A DNA stretch of 64,000 nt. Source: Gigaspora margarita (lineage: Eukaryota > Glomeromycota > Glomeromycetes > Diversisporales > Gigasporaceae). Below the pieces are notes generated by a model, which saw only the letters and a program-made list of their open reading frames with translations, made no database searches and was not told where the DNA came from. The position numbers and the translations under genes were made by a program. The stretch is taken from NCBI GenBank assembly GCA_009809945.1, contig WTPW01000020.1, forward strand, positions 694,964 to 758,963, read 5' to 3'. Of the stretch, positions 45,997 through 56,894 are shown in pieces. Within the stretch, counting starts at the first letter, position 1. Every line of letters begins with the position of its first letter.

Positions 45997-46889
45997 CAGG
46001 GTTGTGCAAGCTATATATCCGGTAGTTTTTTATCGGACATCGGACATTTCCGAATTGTTCTATACAATTCTGATGTTCTATGTAGCACAGCTATGGTTGT
46101 CACCAGACAATGTCCGATCACATTCATAGGACAATTCGGACAATTTTCCAATGTCTGATGATATGTCCAATGCTGATTTGCTCATTACCAAGGCAAAAAC
46201 TATATTAGTTTAGTGTATCTACATTTATTGATTATTTTATTTTTATTTTTAGCTTGGGAAACTATCCCTATACGTATATGGTTTAAATAAAACCTTTTTG
46301 CCATTTGTTCAAACATTTATATAAAAAAAAAATCAAAATTCCCACTAGCTAATACATATAAATCGATCACACAGATTGAATAGATCCTAATTAATCATAA
46401 CACATAATGATTATTATAAAAAAAAATTGCGCCTCATATAATTGTACATATGTATATACTAATCTTTCAAAGAATGATATAATAAACATATGTACAGAAT
46501 TATTTTGCTGAAAAGAGTTGGTTTATTAATAAAAGTATAGCTTTATTTATGAAGTTCTATAACATAACGCTTAATAAATAAAAAACTCTTTTATTATCTT
46601 CGTCAAATCACTCATCTACTAATCACAATCCATACACGTGACCAGGATGCTTTTTTTGCTTGATTATGCGAAGCATCCGAGATGCGAAAATTTGGTAAAT
46701 TATGCGCATCTTATGCTTTCACATAATCCTGGACACCCTAATATGAAACGATTTAATATCATGTGATTAACCAATTATGAGGAAGTTATCTTATATGTCC
46801 AATCCTATGTCCATTGCTTTTGATCAGACATTCGGACAATGGATATCAGACAGATTTCCATTGTCCGAATTCCATTCATGCCAACTCTG
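45997..46889. mobile_element. Non-autonomous hAT element, 893 bp, 8-bp target duplication
   Basis: It starts CAGGGTTGTGCAAGCTATAT and ends GAATTCCATTCATGCCAACTCTG, giving hAT-like CAGGGTTG/CAGAGTTG termini. TTTATAGC flanks both sides (45989-45996, 46890-46897). Subterminal TCCGA/TCGGACA motifs (for example CGGACATTTCCG, GTCCGATCAC, TTCGGACAAT) are clustered in both ends, as expected for transposase-binding repeats. No transposase frame. A possible further nested piece at about 46635-46732 has CCAGGATGC and CCTGGACACCC ends. Confidence 0.85.
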
Positions 46890-46999
46890 TTTATAGCTAT
46901 ATAAAAAAAAGGAATTAAGTGTATTTAAAACATATTAAAGGCAGAATTCTAGGAAATGATTAAATATTGGATGTTACTGTGAAAATAGTATAAATATTT

Positions 47000-48184
47000 A
47001 TTTTTTTTTTTATGTCAAAGTTTTCACTCTGGGAAAAAGCTTTTATTCAAGTAAATTAGACCACAGGTGCCTCCAGGGGCAGTGTTGTACATGGGACAGT
47101 TGGGACATGAATTGGAACATTTTGGGACATTTTGGAACAATTTTTTAAATTGAAATTACTTAAAATTTTATTAAGATAATCTAATTTGATTTTTTAGAAA
47201 TAAGTTCAGCACCTAGAAAACTATATAATCATATATTTTTTTAAATTAATTTATTAATTATTAAGACTTGGGACATAGTAGGACATTTGGTATACTAGGA
47301 CATTGCGACGTTGGAACATGCTAAAAAAAAGCTGGGACAGCAAAAATGTACAACACTGTCCAGGGGCGCCTGGACATTTGTTATATAGATAAGAGTACAA
47401 CTAGTTACACATACAACTTTTGGTTGTCTAATTTAAGTAGTCCGCCTGAAGGTTCTATACTAGTTGCCATACCTGCAACCCAACTAGAAGGTTACCTATT
47501 TAAACCCTCTGGCCCCTGACCCTTTTGCTAGTTCTTTTTGTATCACCAGTATAGTTCTTCATTATATAAGTCAGTTAAGACCAGTTCCGGATATATCACG
47601 GAATCCCTTAGGACTAATTTATCCTTGTGAATACTTGGTAGAGCAGTTCCTGTCCCATACAGATATTATCTATGCTCCAATAACATTTTACTATTACCTA
47701 CTTCCACCTTTGCAAGGTTCACACTGATCCCAGCACTCACCTTTACCATCCTACCGGTTCTTATACCAGATCCACAAACTTCCAAACCAGTTAGCTCAGA
47801 AGGGTCAATATGGTTTCTTCTTTTAGTACCTACTGCCAGAATGTAGGTCCTTTTCCTCTGGTGTGAATCTGGTAGCCAGGTTGTTGGACCCCCTCCTTGG
47901 GAGTTTTGTAGCTGATTTTCTAGCTCCAGTTTCTGATATTCCAGCTTTGGTAGTACCATTAAAGATCTTTTCTCGGGACTTGCCAAACAGGGATCCAATT
48001 CTCTGGTTCCTTGGATTTTGTGCACTGAAGCTCTCATTTAAGATGGTGTACCAAGCAACTAATTGACAAAAAACAGATACTGGAATACAGGCCTATTTTC
48101 CAAAGCATCGCCAGTAGAATTTGAACCCTAGACTTGCTTCATGGGAGTGACAACATACCAACTTCTCTAAGCTGCCATACTCTC
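47000..48184 (-). mobile_element. Long tRNA-headed SINE, copy B (about 900 bp without its nested hAT)
   Basis: This is the reverse-orientation relative of 11289-12446. The head is at 48184 with B box GGGTTCAAATTC (near 48125), and the tail is an A run at 47000-47012. Shared body phrases include CAAGTCCCGAGAAAAGATCT and CTTCAGGCGGACTACTTAAA. AGTATAAATATTT (46987-46999) and AGTATAAATGTTT (48185-48197) flank it, a 13-bp duplication with one mismatch. A 279-bp hAT MITE is nested near the tail. Frames on either strand (47666-48037, 47863-48066) are shadows. Confidence 0.8.
47080..47358. mobile_element. hAT MITE, 279 bp, nested in SINE copy B
   Basis: The ends read CAGTGTTGTACATGGGACAG and, inverted, CAGTGTTGTACATTTTTGCT. 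TCCAGGGG flanks both sides (47072-47079, 47359-47366). TGGGACA(T) recurs many times near both ends. The SINE tail matches copy A on either side of it, so the insertion is clean. No transposase. Confidence 0.9.
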
Positions 48185-48197
48185 AGTATAAATGTTT

Positions 48198-49124
48198 CTA
48201 AAGATAACAAGATATTCATATAGTATGCAAAATTTTAATATTTTTTTAAATATATTTATTTTGAATCATATAATAATAACTGTTATTAATTGCGCTTTAG
48301 AAAAGAAATAATTAATATTCAAAAGAATGAACCATATATTATTTGCATTAAAATAGATAAACTTAAGGCATTTATATTTTATAAAAAAGGGCATATTGAA
48401 AATAAATTATAGTTGAAATTAAGAATATGTATTACTTAATTTACTTAAATTTTATGTGTGCATTTAGCTTTAAATAAATTCAAAAGAATTCTTTTTTCAA
48501 TTGCATAAATAGCATATATAGTTTTACTATTTTATTTGTATATAATACTTATTTATTGCATATTCATAATATCAGTTCAATTGCAAATTTTATACATCAA
48601 GTTCAATTGCATTTGCCAAATCTTTAATTTAATACCATTAAAGATTTAGTCCTTTACTTCTTACAATTGAACCAGCTAATTAACTTGGTTGTATTGACAA
48701 TATCATTGTCATCTAAATGGATGTTTTGAAATTGACATTCTTTAACAAATTTTTTCTGATTCTAGCTAATATTTTGTTATTTAAAAAGTTCTTCCAAGGC
48801 AGAATTTTTAATTCTTCTTCTTCATAATAGTAAAGTATTTTCATTATTCTCAATATGTGAATTTAACTAAAACAAGATTATTACTAGTAAAAGAGATATA
48901 GTTAAAAGTTCTTATTTAAATTAATATTTATTAAAATTTACTTACATCTAACTTGATTTTACACTTATTATTTCATATTTTTTTGGTTTGGCATTTTTCA
49001 ATAAAATGTGGTATTATTTTTTACAATTGCGACCAATAGCTTTGCTATTTAATAATAATAATCTAGCATTTTTATTACTTTTATATGCAATAAGTAAATT
49101 ATGCCTACATTATCTAATAAAAAA
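48198..49124. other. Gene-free AT-rich stretch
   Basis: I see no gene or organised element here. TTCAATTGCA phrases recur near 48500 and 48580-48610. Confidence 0.5.
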
Positions 49125-50600
49125 CCTTAATCTAGACCCGGTTTTATGTTAATAATATAAACCTCATAGAGGTTTATATTAATTTTTTTTTATTCTAGAC
49201 CCAAATTTTACATATTATAGCGACCCTCATATGATCAGCTAGTGATTGGTGATCATATATAAATTTTTTTCATGCACTATAATAATTAATTTTTTGTTGT
49301 TTTGTTGTTTCGCTTTGCTTTTGCTTCGCTTTCCCATCTAATAATTATTTTTAGCTTGTTGTCTTTCAGATTCTTAGTATTATTGTTGGTGTCATCGGTT
49401 GGCATCTTCACAATGGTATCATCGCAATAGTGATATCATGTTAGGTGATATCATTGGTGTCATGCCGTCACTAATGTCATAGTTTCTTGGAGTTCTTGAA
49501 AGTAGCTTTTTTTTTCTTGCTTGTTATTTTTGTATTTACTTGGTTTGCTTAGATTTATATGTTCTGAGATTTAATGGATCAACTATGCACTCAAGACAAC
49601 TGAATGAAGTGATTTTAGTAAGTTTTTTATTATTATATATATATATATATTTTTATATTTATTCTTCTTTTATGTTTATTTTTTTTGTGGGTCTTGGATT
49701 CTTTTGTCAGTTCAGAAGTAGATTTGCTCTTACACAGTTTAGATGAGTTTTTGTATTGCAAAGTTCAGTAGTTTTTTTTCTCTCTGTATTGCAAAGTTCA
49801 GTAGTTTTTTTCTCTCAATATGCATTAACATTCTTTTCTCTTTTCAGTTTTTTTTCATGAATATTGGATTCTTTTTAGTTATTGAAATTGTCACTAGAGT
49901 CATTGCTAGAGTCATTGTTAGAGTCATCGCTAGAGCCATCATCATTGGAATTGTTGGGTTTGGCTATTTAAATAAGCTGGGCTTTAGGTTTGCCTTTCAT
50001 CATTTATTGATTCTAGTGCATCACTTGGTCTTTGGTACAATTTCGTTATAGACATCATGGTGGTACAGTTTCTTTGCTGTTTCAAGTTGTCATTTTGGGT
50101 TGTCTTGGGTATGATTACATTATACGATATTATGGGTAGTGCAGTTTCTTTGTCATTTTAAGTTGTCTTTGCAGTGGGTTGGGCATGTGAATAAAGATAA
50201 CTGTTGCATTTTTTTATATATAAGTTAATAAATTCATTTTTTTATAATAAATAATGACTTTTTTTTATAATAAATACATTTTTTATAATAAATACTTTTT
50301 TTTTAATAAATAACGAATTTATTATGTTTTTTCTTATGGTTTTATTTTTTTATATTATTATATGAACTTGAGGTTTTTTTAACAATTTTTAATAACTGAA
50401 TTGGCAGTCATGTGACTGAATTTACTTGGTTGATGACAGGGTCGCCATGGTGCCCAATTTATATTTGTTTTATGTGATTAAATTTGATTGGTTAGATATG
50501 TGGTCTAGGATTAGATTAATTGTCTTAATGTAAACCTCTTTGTGGTTTAGGTTATTAGTGTAAACCCAGGTTTAGGATAAGATTATCCTTATTTAATTTG
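49125..50600. mobile_element. Possible inverted-repeat element of about 1.5 kb
   Basis: The left end (about 49125-49180, with TCTAGACCCGGTTTTATGTT) matches, inverted and diverged, the right end (about 50530-50600, with CTAAACCTGGGTTTACACTA). The left end also contains the perfect hairpin AATATAAACCTC-ATA-GAGGTTTATATT. The interior holds pyrimidine-rich, splice-acceptor-like TTTCAG stretches, two copies of TATTGCAAAGTTCAGTAGTT (49753, 49790), and a 15-bp GTCATTGCTAGA repeat (49890-49940). Frames of 68 and 102 codons here are low-complexity and not convincing. Confidence 0.4.
50225..50320. repeat. AT-rich tandem repeat, TTTTTTATAATAAATA
   Basis: Four or so units of 23-30 bases share TTTTTATAATAAATA. 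This is simple slippage-type sequence. Confidence 0.75.
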
Positions 50601-51150
50601 GGTTGAGTTAATTGAGATTCTGAAATATCAGCATTTTGTATCTCTTGATCATGATAGTCACAGGTTAAAATATGCAAATGCTTAAATCATCAAGATTGGT
50701 TTGATTATTATTTAGAATAAATAAATCAATATCCTTATTCAGTGAATGCATCGTACTAAATAAATGATATAAATGCTATAAAATAATTTAAAATTTATCA
50801 GTTAACATAGTATTATGTATTAATCCTTTTTATCTCTTATATGAATTCAACAATATTTTTTGAAAAACAGTAAAAAATTAATGCTTACTTCCTTTTTAAC
50901 AATTAACTGATCTTCTCCAATATTATGTATATTATCAAACTATAAGGCTATATGCATTAATTGTTAAAGAACTAGCAGTAGCATGTCTAGTTTTAGAAAG
51001 CTCACTTGGTTTAAATTGATCATTTTTAGTAACTTTATTTTCAGTTAAAAAAAATAGTATCTCTTTTCATTCTATAATAGTGTAAAATTTCTGCATAAGA
51101 TTCTTCATCAGATCCAGTATATATTATTTTATTTTTTATACTAGGTGCTA
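50601..51150. other. Gene-free stretch beside the MULE relic
   Basis: No recognisable coding sequence was found; it may include decayed 3' sequence of the minus-strand MULE. Confidence 0.4.
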
Positions 51151-51166
51151 TTATTCATTTATTATT

Positions 51167-52800
51167 TCAAAAATATTGGACAAATTCTTTTTTTATTTGA
51201 TCAATTGTGCTTTCATTTTTTTTTATAGATATATAGATACATGCTTTATGATCATGTTTACAAAAATCATGAAATGATCCATGCCAAATGAAATCAAGAC
51301 AAGTACATTTACCTGTAATATAATTAACTAGATAATGATTAGGAAGTATTGGAACTATATACTTTGCTGCAAGCTTTTTAATCATTTTAAACACTACTTG
51401 GGGCTTTATTATCTTCAAACTTGATCTTATCTGTAATATATGGAATTTGAAAAGTATTTTGCTTGGAATTATTTATATGCACATATAAAAAATCTGAATT
51501 ATTGAGAATTTCAAGAATACAGTTTTGAAGTACTTTAATTTTCTCTAATTTATGCAGTGTGTTATATCAGGTTATGGTCTATATTGTCCATTTTGATACT
51601 CAATAGTGTGTGAATTCCAGTATATAACAAGCCCTGCATTAAAAACTAATTGACCACAATTCTCATTAAGGCTTGAGCAAGCAATCTTGATACTATAAAG
51701 GCATTCAATGAAGGTTAATACTGTTTGGGTACCTGAATACTTCTTTTCAATAGGTTTATTCATCCTTTTAGTAAGTTATTAGTGGCCCATGGTTTTGTAT
51801 AAGGCCCATCTTCTTGACTAGATAAACATCTACTATCAATAAACTAAGGATCTACTCTTGACAGAGCCAATTATCTTCAAGATCATGTATAAATAACATT
51901 TTTACTTCATTTGAAATTGAAAGTGAACTTATTAAATTTTTATATTCAATTGCCATTTCTTTGGCTTCCATTATACTTCTGTATCTACTAATAATTTTGA
52001 AGGCTAGTGCTATCAGATATCTGTACAAAAATAATATAATATAAATAAGTAATTTAATTAGTATTTTATACTAACATTGGTATATAAAGTTAAAATCTTT
52101 CAGTAAATATTATATATTATCATAAGCTCCAATCAATTTTTCTGTGTTCAAAAATGATTTCTGAAAGTTTGCATTATATGAAACAAGCAAAGTATAGTAC
52201 TACAAATAATAGACTTTAATGAAGCTTTCATTAGTCGGTATTTGTTTGTCATTGCAAAAGGTTTCCATTCAAATGCACATGGCTGTATATGTTTAAAGAC
52301 TTTATTATTAGGTAGTGCAATATATAATTGCAATTTATATTTTTGCAGAGTATATTCATCTTTATTGCTTCAACTACAAGCCTTATTGTATACATATTCT
52401 CTTTGTTAGATAATGCAAATCCTATAGGCATATCTCAATTTCCATTATCTTCTACCACAATAGTATGAACAGGTGCTTGATTATTATTAAAATCATACTT
52501 TGCATCAATACCGAAACAAAATGATTCATGATCTTGTGCTTGTTCAAGCTACATATTACCACTTATAGTAAGTTGATAATAGTGTTTTAGTGAATTTGAA
52601 AGAAAACTTTGATCCTTTTGTTGATAATAATGGACAGATCCTTTTTCCTTTAATTCATTTATAACTAAACCATGTAAAATTGTCCATGGGCCTATATTAT
52701 TACAAGTATATCGATTATTTCATTCTAATAACTGCTGAATTTTTTGTTCACTATATACATTAATTTCATATTTTTCTTGCTGTTCTAATTGTCCCTTGAT
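51167..52800 (-). pseudogene. MULE transposase relic (catalytic region plus SWIM zinc finger)
   Basis: On the minus strand, blocks in order are: GIDAKYDFNNNQAPVHTIVV (first catalytic Asp region, about 52500), PIGFALSNKENMYTIRL (52370-52431), AFEWKPFAMTNKYRLMKASL and CLFHIMQTFR (about 52150-52260), an unrecognised stretch at 51572-51763, and a SWIM-type finger CTC...CKH at about 51270-51310. The family moves Mutator-like elements, and SWIM fingers bind DNA or protein. Frames change repeatedly and stops occur, so it is dead. An AGGACC-type MITE end abuts the upstream side at 52801. Confidence 0.8.
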
Positions 52801-52835
52801 AGGACCTGAGCTATTAGTATATAGGTCACAAAAAA
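52801..52835. mobile_element. Solo end of an AGGACCCC-family MITE
   Basis: AGGACCTGAGCTATTAGTAT then ATAGGTCACA matches the left end of the 8604-8751 element. I found no matching right end downstream, so this is a truncated or rearranged copy. Confidence 0.6.
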
Positions 52836-53129
52836 TTAAAAATTTTTTATAATAGCTCTAAGCAAGCATTTTTATTAATATCAATAAGCATTTTTACCAT
52901 AACATATAAAAATTTAATATAAATAAGCAAATATATTATTTGACTTATAATAAAATATTTCTGAAAATATGTTACTCTAAAAATAAGCTACACTTTTAAT
53001 TTTAAACAAAAAACTTAAAAACCTTTATAACCCATCCTGCATTTTTAAATTAAAATAATAATAAAATTTTTAACTTTGAAAATAAGCTACTCCTTTATAT
53101 AGCATTTAATTAAATCTCTGAAGAACTAT

Positions 53130-53800
53130 TGTGAGAGATCAAATAGTCCAAATTTAACGATTTTGGACCATTCGAATTATCTCATCGAGGCAAATTGAAT
53201 GGTATCAAAATTATTAAATTTAGATCACTATAGCACAAGATATTAACAATTTTATAATTTTTATAAAATCTTAACGATCTTGATAACCAGTAACCCAAAT
53301 TTGATGATTTTGATGCCATTCGATTCGTCTCAATGAGACGGGTTGAATGGTACCAAAATCATCAAAATAGGATCATTAGATCACAAGATATCTACGAAAA
53401 ACGTTTGTTACTATATAAAAATTTTTATATAAAATTGCGTTACAAAAGTTTTTCATAGATATCTTGTGATCTAGTGGTCTGATTTTGATGATTTGGTACC
53501 ATTCGATTTGTCTTGGTGAGACAGTTCGAATGGTACCAAATCATCAAAATTGGGTTACTAGATCACAAAATATCTACGAAAAACGTTTGTAATACAATTT
53601 ATACTATATAAAGAATGTTATATAAAATTGCATTACAAAAGTTTTTCGTAGATATCTTGTGATCTAGTGATTCGATTTTGAAAATTTTGGTACCATTCGA
53701 TTTGTCTCGATGAGACGGTTCGAATGGTACCAAAAGCACCAAAATCGGATCACTAGATCATAAGATATCTACGAAAAACTTTTGTAACGCAATTTTAATA
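53130..53800. repeat. Array of about four long palindromes, roughly 190-bp period
   Basis: Each unit is an imperfect palindrome of 70-150 bp. It is centred on TCTCGATGAGAC-like sequence, with GGTACCATTCGATTTGTCTC on one arm and its inverse on the other, then GATTTTGATGATTT, GTGATCTAGTG and GATATCTTGTGATC further out. Centres lie near 53180, 53325, 53513 and 53710. Units are joined by TACGAAAAACGTTTGTAA and TTATATAAAATTGC spacers, themselves present in both orientations. Single relatives occur at 7489-7565 and, more weakly, near 27530 and 36350. Confidence 0.85.
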
Positions 53801-53813
53801 AAAATCTTTATAT

Positions 53814-53860
53814 AGTACTAGTGCGATAGGTGGCACATGCACGCCACTCATCTTATTTAG
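53814..53860 (+). repeat. ACTAGTGCGATAGGTGGC motif, copy 1
   Basis: TATATAGTACTAGTGCGATA followed by GGTGGCACATGCACGCCACT (an imperfect hairpin) and CATCTTATTTA is nearly repeated at 55098-55145. It may be the terminus of an element family (Helitron 5' ends are one possibility), but nothing here proves that. Confidence 0.55.
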
Positions 53861-54329
53861 TTTTTTTTGATATTATTTACTATAAGAAATTTTATTACAG
53901 AATTTAATAGCTATTGTAAACAGTTTAGCATATGTGATTAATTTAATTTTATTGAAATTCTTAATAATTAAAATTGAATTTGCATTAAATTGTTATTTTC
54001 ATTATGAATTACTGTAGAAATATTGTTACAAAATTTACTCTAATAGTGAATATGTATATAATGTTATTTTCATAGTAATTATCTTGTTTTTATATAATTA
54101 AAATTTAGTTAGTTGTATTTAAATATTGAAATTTCTACTATAAAAAAATCCTGTTTTTGAACTTACAGTATGTAATTAAATCAGCTTGTATTAGAGTTAT
54201 CATGATTTCTACTATAAAAAATTCTGCTATAGCACTTATTTGCTACTCTGATAATTATAAACATAGTTAAAATTGAGTATTAGAATTATTATGATTTTTA
54301 CAATGAGTTGTTCTAAACAAAGTATATAT

Positions 54330-54583
54330 GGGCTAGGTGCTGGGAAAAGGGCCCAAAATGACAATTTTTTCAAAAGGCTTTTTTTTTATATAAATTAATT
54401 TAGAATAAGATTAGGATTATTTTTTACTTAAAACACAAAGGTAGTTGCATTAATAAAAATTTGCTGTATAGCTCTTTAAAGTTTGTAATTTCTTATGGTT
54501 TATTATAAAATTTATAACATAAAAATTGATTTTCTGAAGATCTTTTTTTTTGTCAATTTCTGCCCTTTTCTCAGCACCTGCCC
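54330..54583. mobile_element. Inverted-repeat MITE, about 254 bp
   Basis: The left end GGGCTAGGTGCTGGGAAAAG and the inverted right end GGGCAGGTGCTGAGAAAAGG continue through GGC..AAA(A/T)TGACA, about 35 bases. Flanks are ATAT on both sides, too short and AT-rich to be a secure duplication. The surrounding array sequence GAGTATTAGAATTATTAT occurs on both sides. Confidence 0.68.
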
Positions 54584-55097
54584 ATATGATTGAGTATTAG
54601 AATTATTATTATTTCTATATATTCAAGTTGAGTTAGTTTTAATTTCTGGCATAGAAAATTTTATTACAGAACTTTGTTTTTCAGTTAATCACAACATATA
54701 GTCAAGAATAAGTTAGTTTATATAAGAATTATCATAATTTCTATTATAATAAAATTTGGTAGTATTTATATACTGTTTGATGATTACTATAGTTTGTTAG
54801 TTAAGATTGTGTTAGTTTGGCATATATAGAATCTGTGTTTGGTTTTTGGTCATGTGATGTAGATCACATGCCTATACCAGTTTTATACCAGTTCTAATAT
54901 GCAAAAGTGCTATGTTACATTTAACAAATACTATCTACTATAAACAATATTTCGATTTTAAATTAATAAATTAATGCTATATATAAACATACAGGCAAAA
55001 ATTATATCATTATAGTATGCATTATAATATATAAAAAATTGCAATATTTTTGACTATATTAGTCATCCGATTTGTCACATGTAAATTTTTTATATAT

Positions 55098-55145
55098 AAA
55101 ACTAGTGCGATAGTGGCGCATTCGTGCTACTCATCTTATTTAATA
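55098..55145 (+). repeat. ACTAGTGCGATAGTGGC motif, copy 2
   Basis: TATATATAAAACTAGTGCGA followed by TAGTGGCGCATTCGTGCTAC and TCATCTTATTTA matches 53814-53860 in the same orientation, with a few changes in the hairpin. Confidence 0.55.
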
Positions 55146-55574
55146 ATTTTAATTTTTAAATCAAATTAGTAACTTAATGATACTATTACAAAATTTATTA
55201 TTTATTTTAGTATATAAATTTGAGTAAGTATATTGGAATTATCATAATCTCTATCATGATTATTATAAAGAATTTTGGCACAGTTTACTCATTAATGTAG
55301 TATACACAGCGATATTAGTATTGAATTATTATAATTTACTATAAGTTATTATAAAAATTTTGTTATAGAATTTATTTACTATTTGGTGATTATTATATGC
55401 AGTTAAGGTAAATTTGGTTGCATTAGTTTATCGTAATTCCTATTATAATTAATTATAAAGAATTCTATTACAGAGCTTATAGATTAATTAGTCACATGGT
55501 GTTTATTATTGGAATTATCATGATTTTCACATAAAAAAATCTATTCCAGAGCTTACTATTCTAGTGATCTATTA

Positions 55575-56020
55575 ATTTACAGCTAAGTAAAAAAAAAAAG
55601 CAAGTAAAAAAAAATAAAATAAAAAAAATCTGATCAATTAACTGAAGTTTTCAGATTCTATATAGTATAAAACAAAAAGTCAACTTCATGTGACCTAATT
55701 ATAGATGCGATTATCCTATTAATTTAAAGTAAAAAAAAAAAGAAAAAAAAGATAGAAAGAAAGAAAAAAATCTGACTGATTGAAGTTTTCAGATTCCATG
55801 TAAGCAAAACGAAAAATCAACTTCGTATAGCTTATTCTTAGTATTTTTTTAGTAAAAAAAAATATAACTGACCAATCAAAGTCTTCAGATTCTGATGTAT
55901 TGCAAAACAAAAATCAAATTTTACGTGGTCTAATCTAAGATATGAACATAATTCTATTAATTTGTAGTAAAAAAAAAGAAAAAAAAGAAAAAAATCTGAC
56001 TGAAGTTTTGTCATTTGTGT
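55575..56020. repeat. Tandem array, about 110-140-bp units, AAAGAAAAAAATCTGACTGA
   Basis: GAAGTTTTCAGATTC, preceded by an A-rich run and AATCTGA(C/T), recurs near 55644, 55786, 55888 and (shortened) 55998. AAAACGAAAAATCAACTTCG follows in each full copy. Confidence 0.78.
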
Positions 56021-56830
56021 ATATAAGTAGTATTTATGTTCTTGTTTTGTGAAATTGGTTTGCTGTTTTTAATTCTATTGATTAATAAAAGTTCTTTATA
56101 CTTACAGACTAAATTAATGCGAATGAAATGAATTTAAATTAATAGTAAATAAGTATTTATGATCTTGTTTTGTGAACTTGGTTTGCTATTTTTAATTCCA
56201 TTGATTAATAAATGTTCTTTATACTCACATGCTGAATGAGATGATTAATGCGAATGAAAGAATTTAAATGTAATAGTAAATAAGTATTTATGATCTTGTT
56301 TTGTGAACTTGTTTTGCTGTTTTAATTCTATTGATTAATTAATCTTCTTTATACTCACATGCTAAATGAGGTGATTAATGTGAATGAAATGAATTTAAAT
56401 ATAATGGTAAATTAATATTTATGATCTTGTTTTGTGAACTTGTTTTTAATTCCATTAAATAAAAGTTCTTTATACTTACAAACTAAATTAATGCGAATGA
56501 AATGAATTTAAAGTAATAGTTAATAAGTACTTATGATTTTGTTATGTGAACTTGTTTTGCTGTTTTTAATTCCATTGATAAACAAATGTTCTTTATACTC
56601 ATGAGCTGAATAAAATGATAAATGCGAATGAAATGAATTTAAGCGTAATGGTAAATAAGTACTTATGATCTTGATTTGTGAACTTGTTTGCTGTTTTTAA
56701 TTCTATTAATAAACAAATGTTCTTTATACTTATTTGCTGAGTGAGGTGGGCAATTAATGCGAATAAAATGAATTTAAATGTAATGGTAAATAATTTATTT
56801 ATGTTCTTTCTTGTTTTTCTTAAAATTATT
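56020..56830. repeat. Tandem array, about 120-bp units, about 7 copies
   Basis: Each unit runs TTATGATCTTGTTTTGTGAA, CTTGTTTTGCTGTTTTTAAT, TTCTTTATACTCACATGCTG, ATTAATGCGAATGAAATGAA. The TTCTTTATACT anchor is near 56091, 56213, 56345, 56465, 56588, 56720 and degraded at about 56815. Copies are well preserved relative to the other arrays here. Confidence 0.88.
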
Positions 56831-56894
56831 AAATACTTTATACTTATAGACTACAAATAACCAACAATAAATATTTATGACTTAAATTGACGAT

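Larger units (their letters stand above)
53870..55560. repeat. Degenerate AT-rich array, units around TTATTACAGAATTTA
   Basis: Phrases such as AATTATCATGATTTCTACTA, AAAATTCTGCTATAGCACTT and ATTTGGTGATTATTATA recur every 100-130 bases with heavy divergence. The array is interrupted by the MITE at 54330-54583 and contains the second ACTAGTGCGATAG motif near 55098. No coding sequence. Confidence 0.5.

Noticed and set aside
46635-46732. Further nested hAT element with CCAGGATGC and CCTGGACACCC ends
   Set aside because: The inverted match is short and no 8-bp duplication is visible; it is kept only as a remark under the larger hAT.
47666-48066. Open frames of 123 and 67 codons
   Set aside because: They overlap on opposite strands within SINE copy B, and copy A does not keep either frame.
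49743-50051. 102-codon frame with IARVIVRVIARAI
   Set aside because: The protein repeat is the translation of a 15-bp DNA repeat in low-complexity sequence.
55719-55910. 63-codon minus-strand frame
   Set aside because: It runs through the A-rich tandem array and merely translates the repeat.
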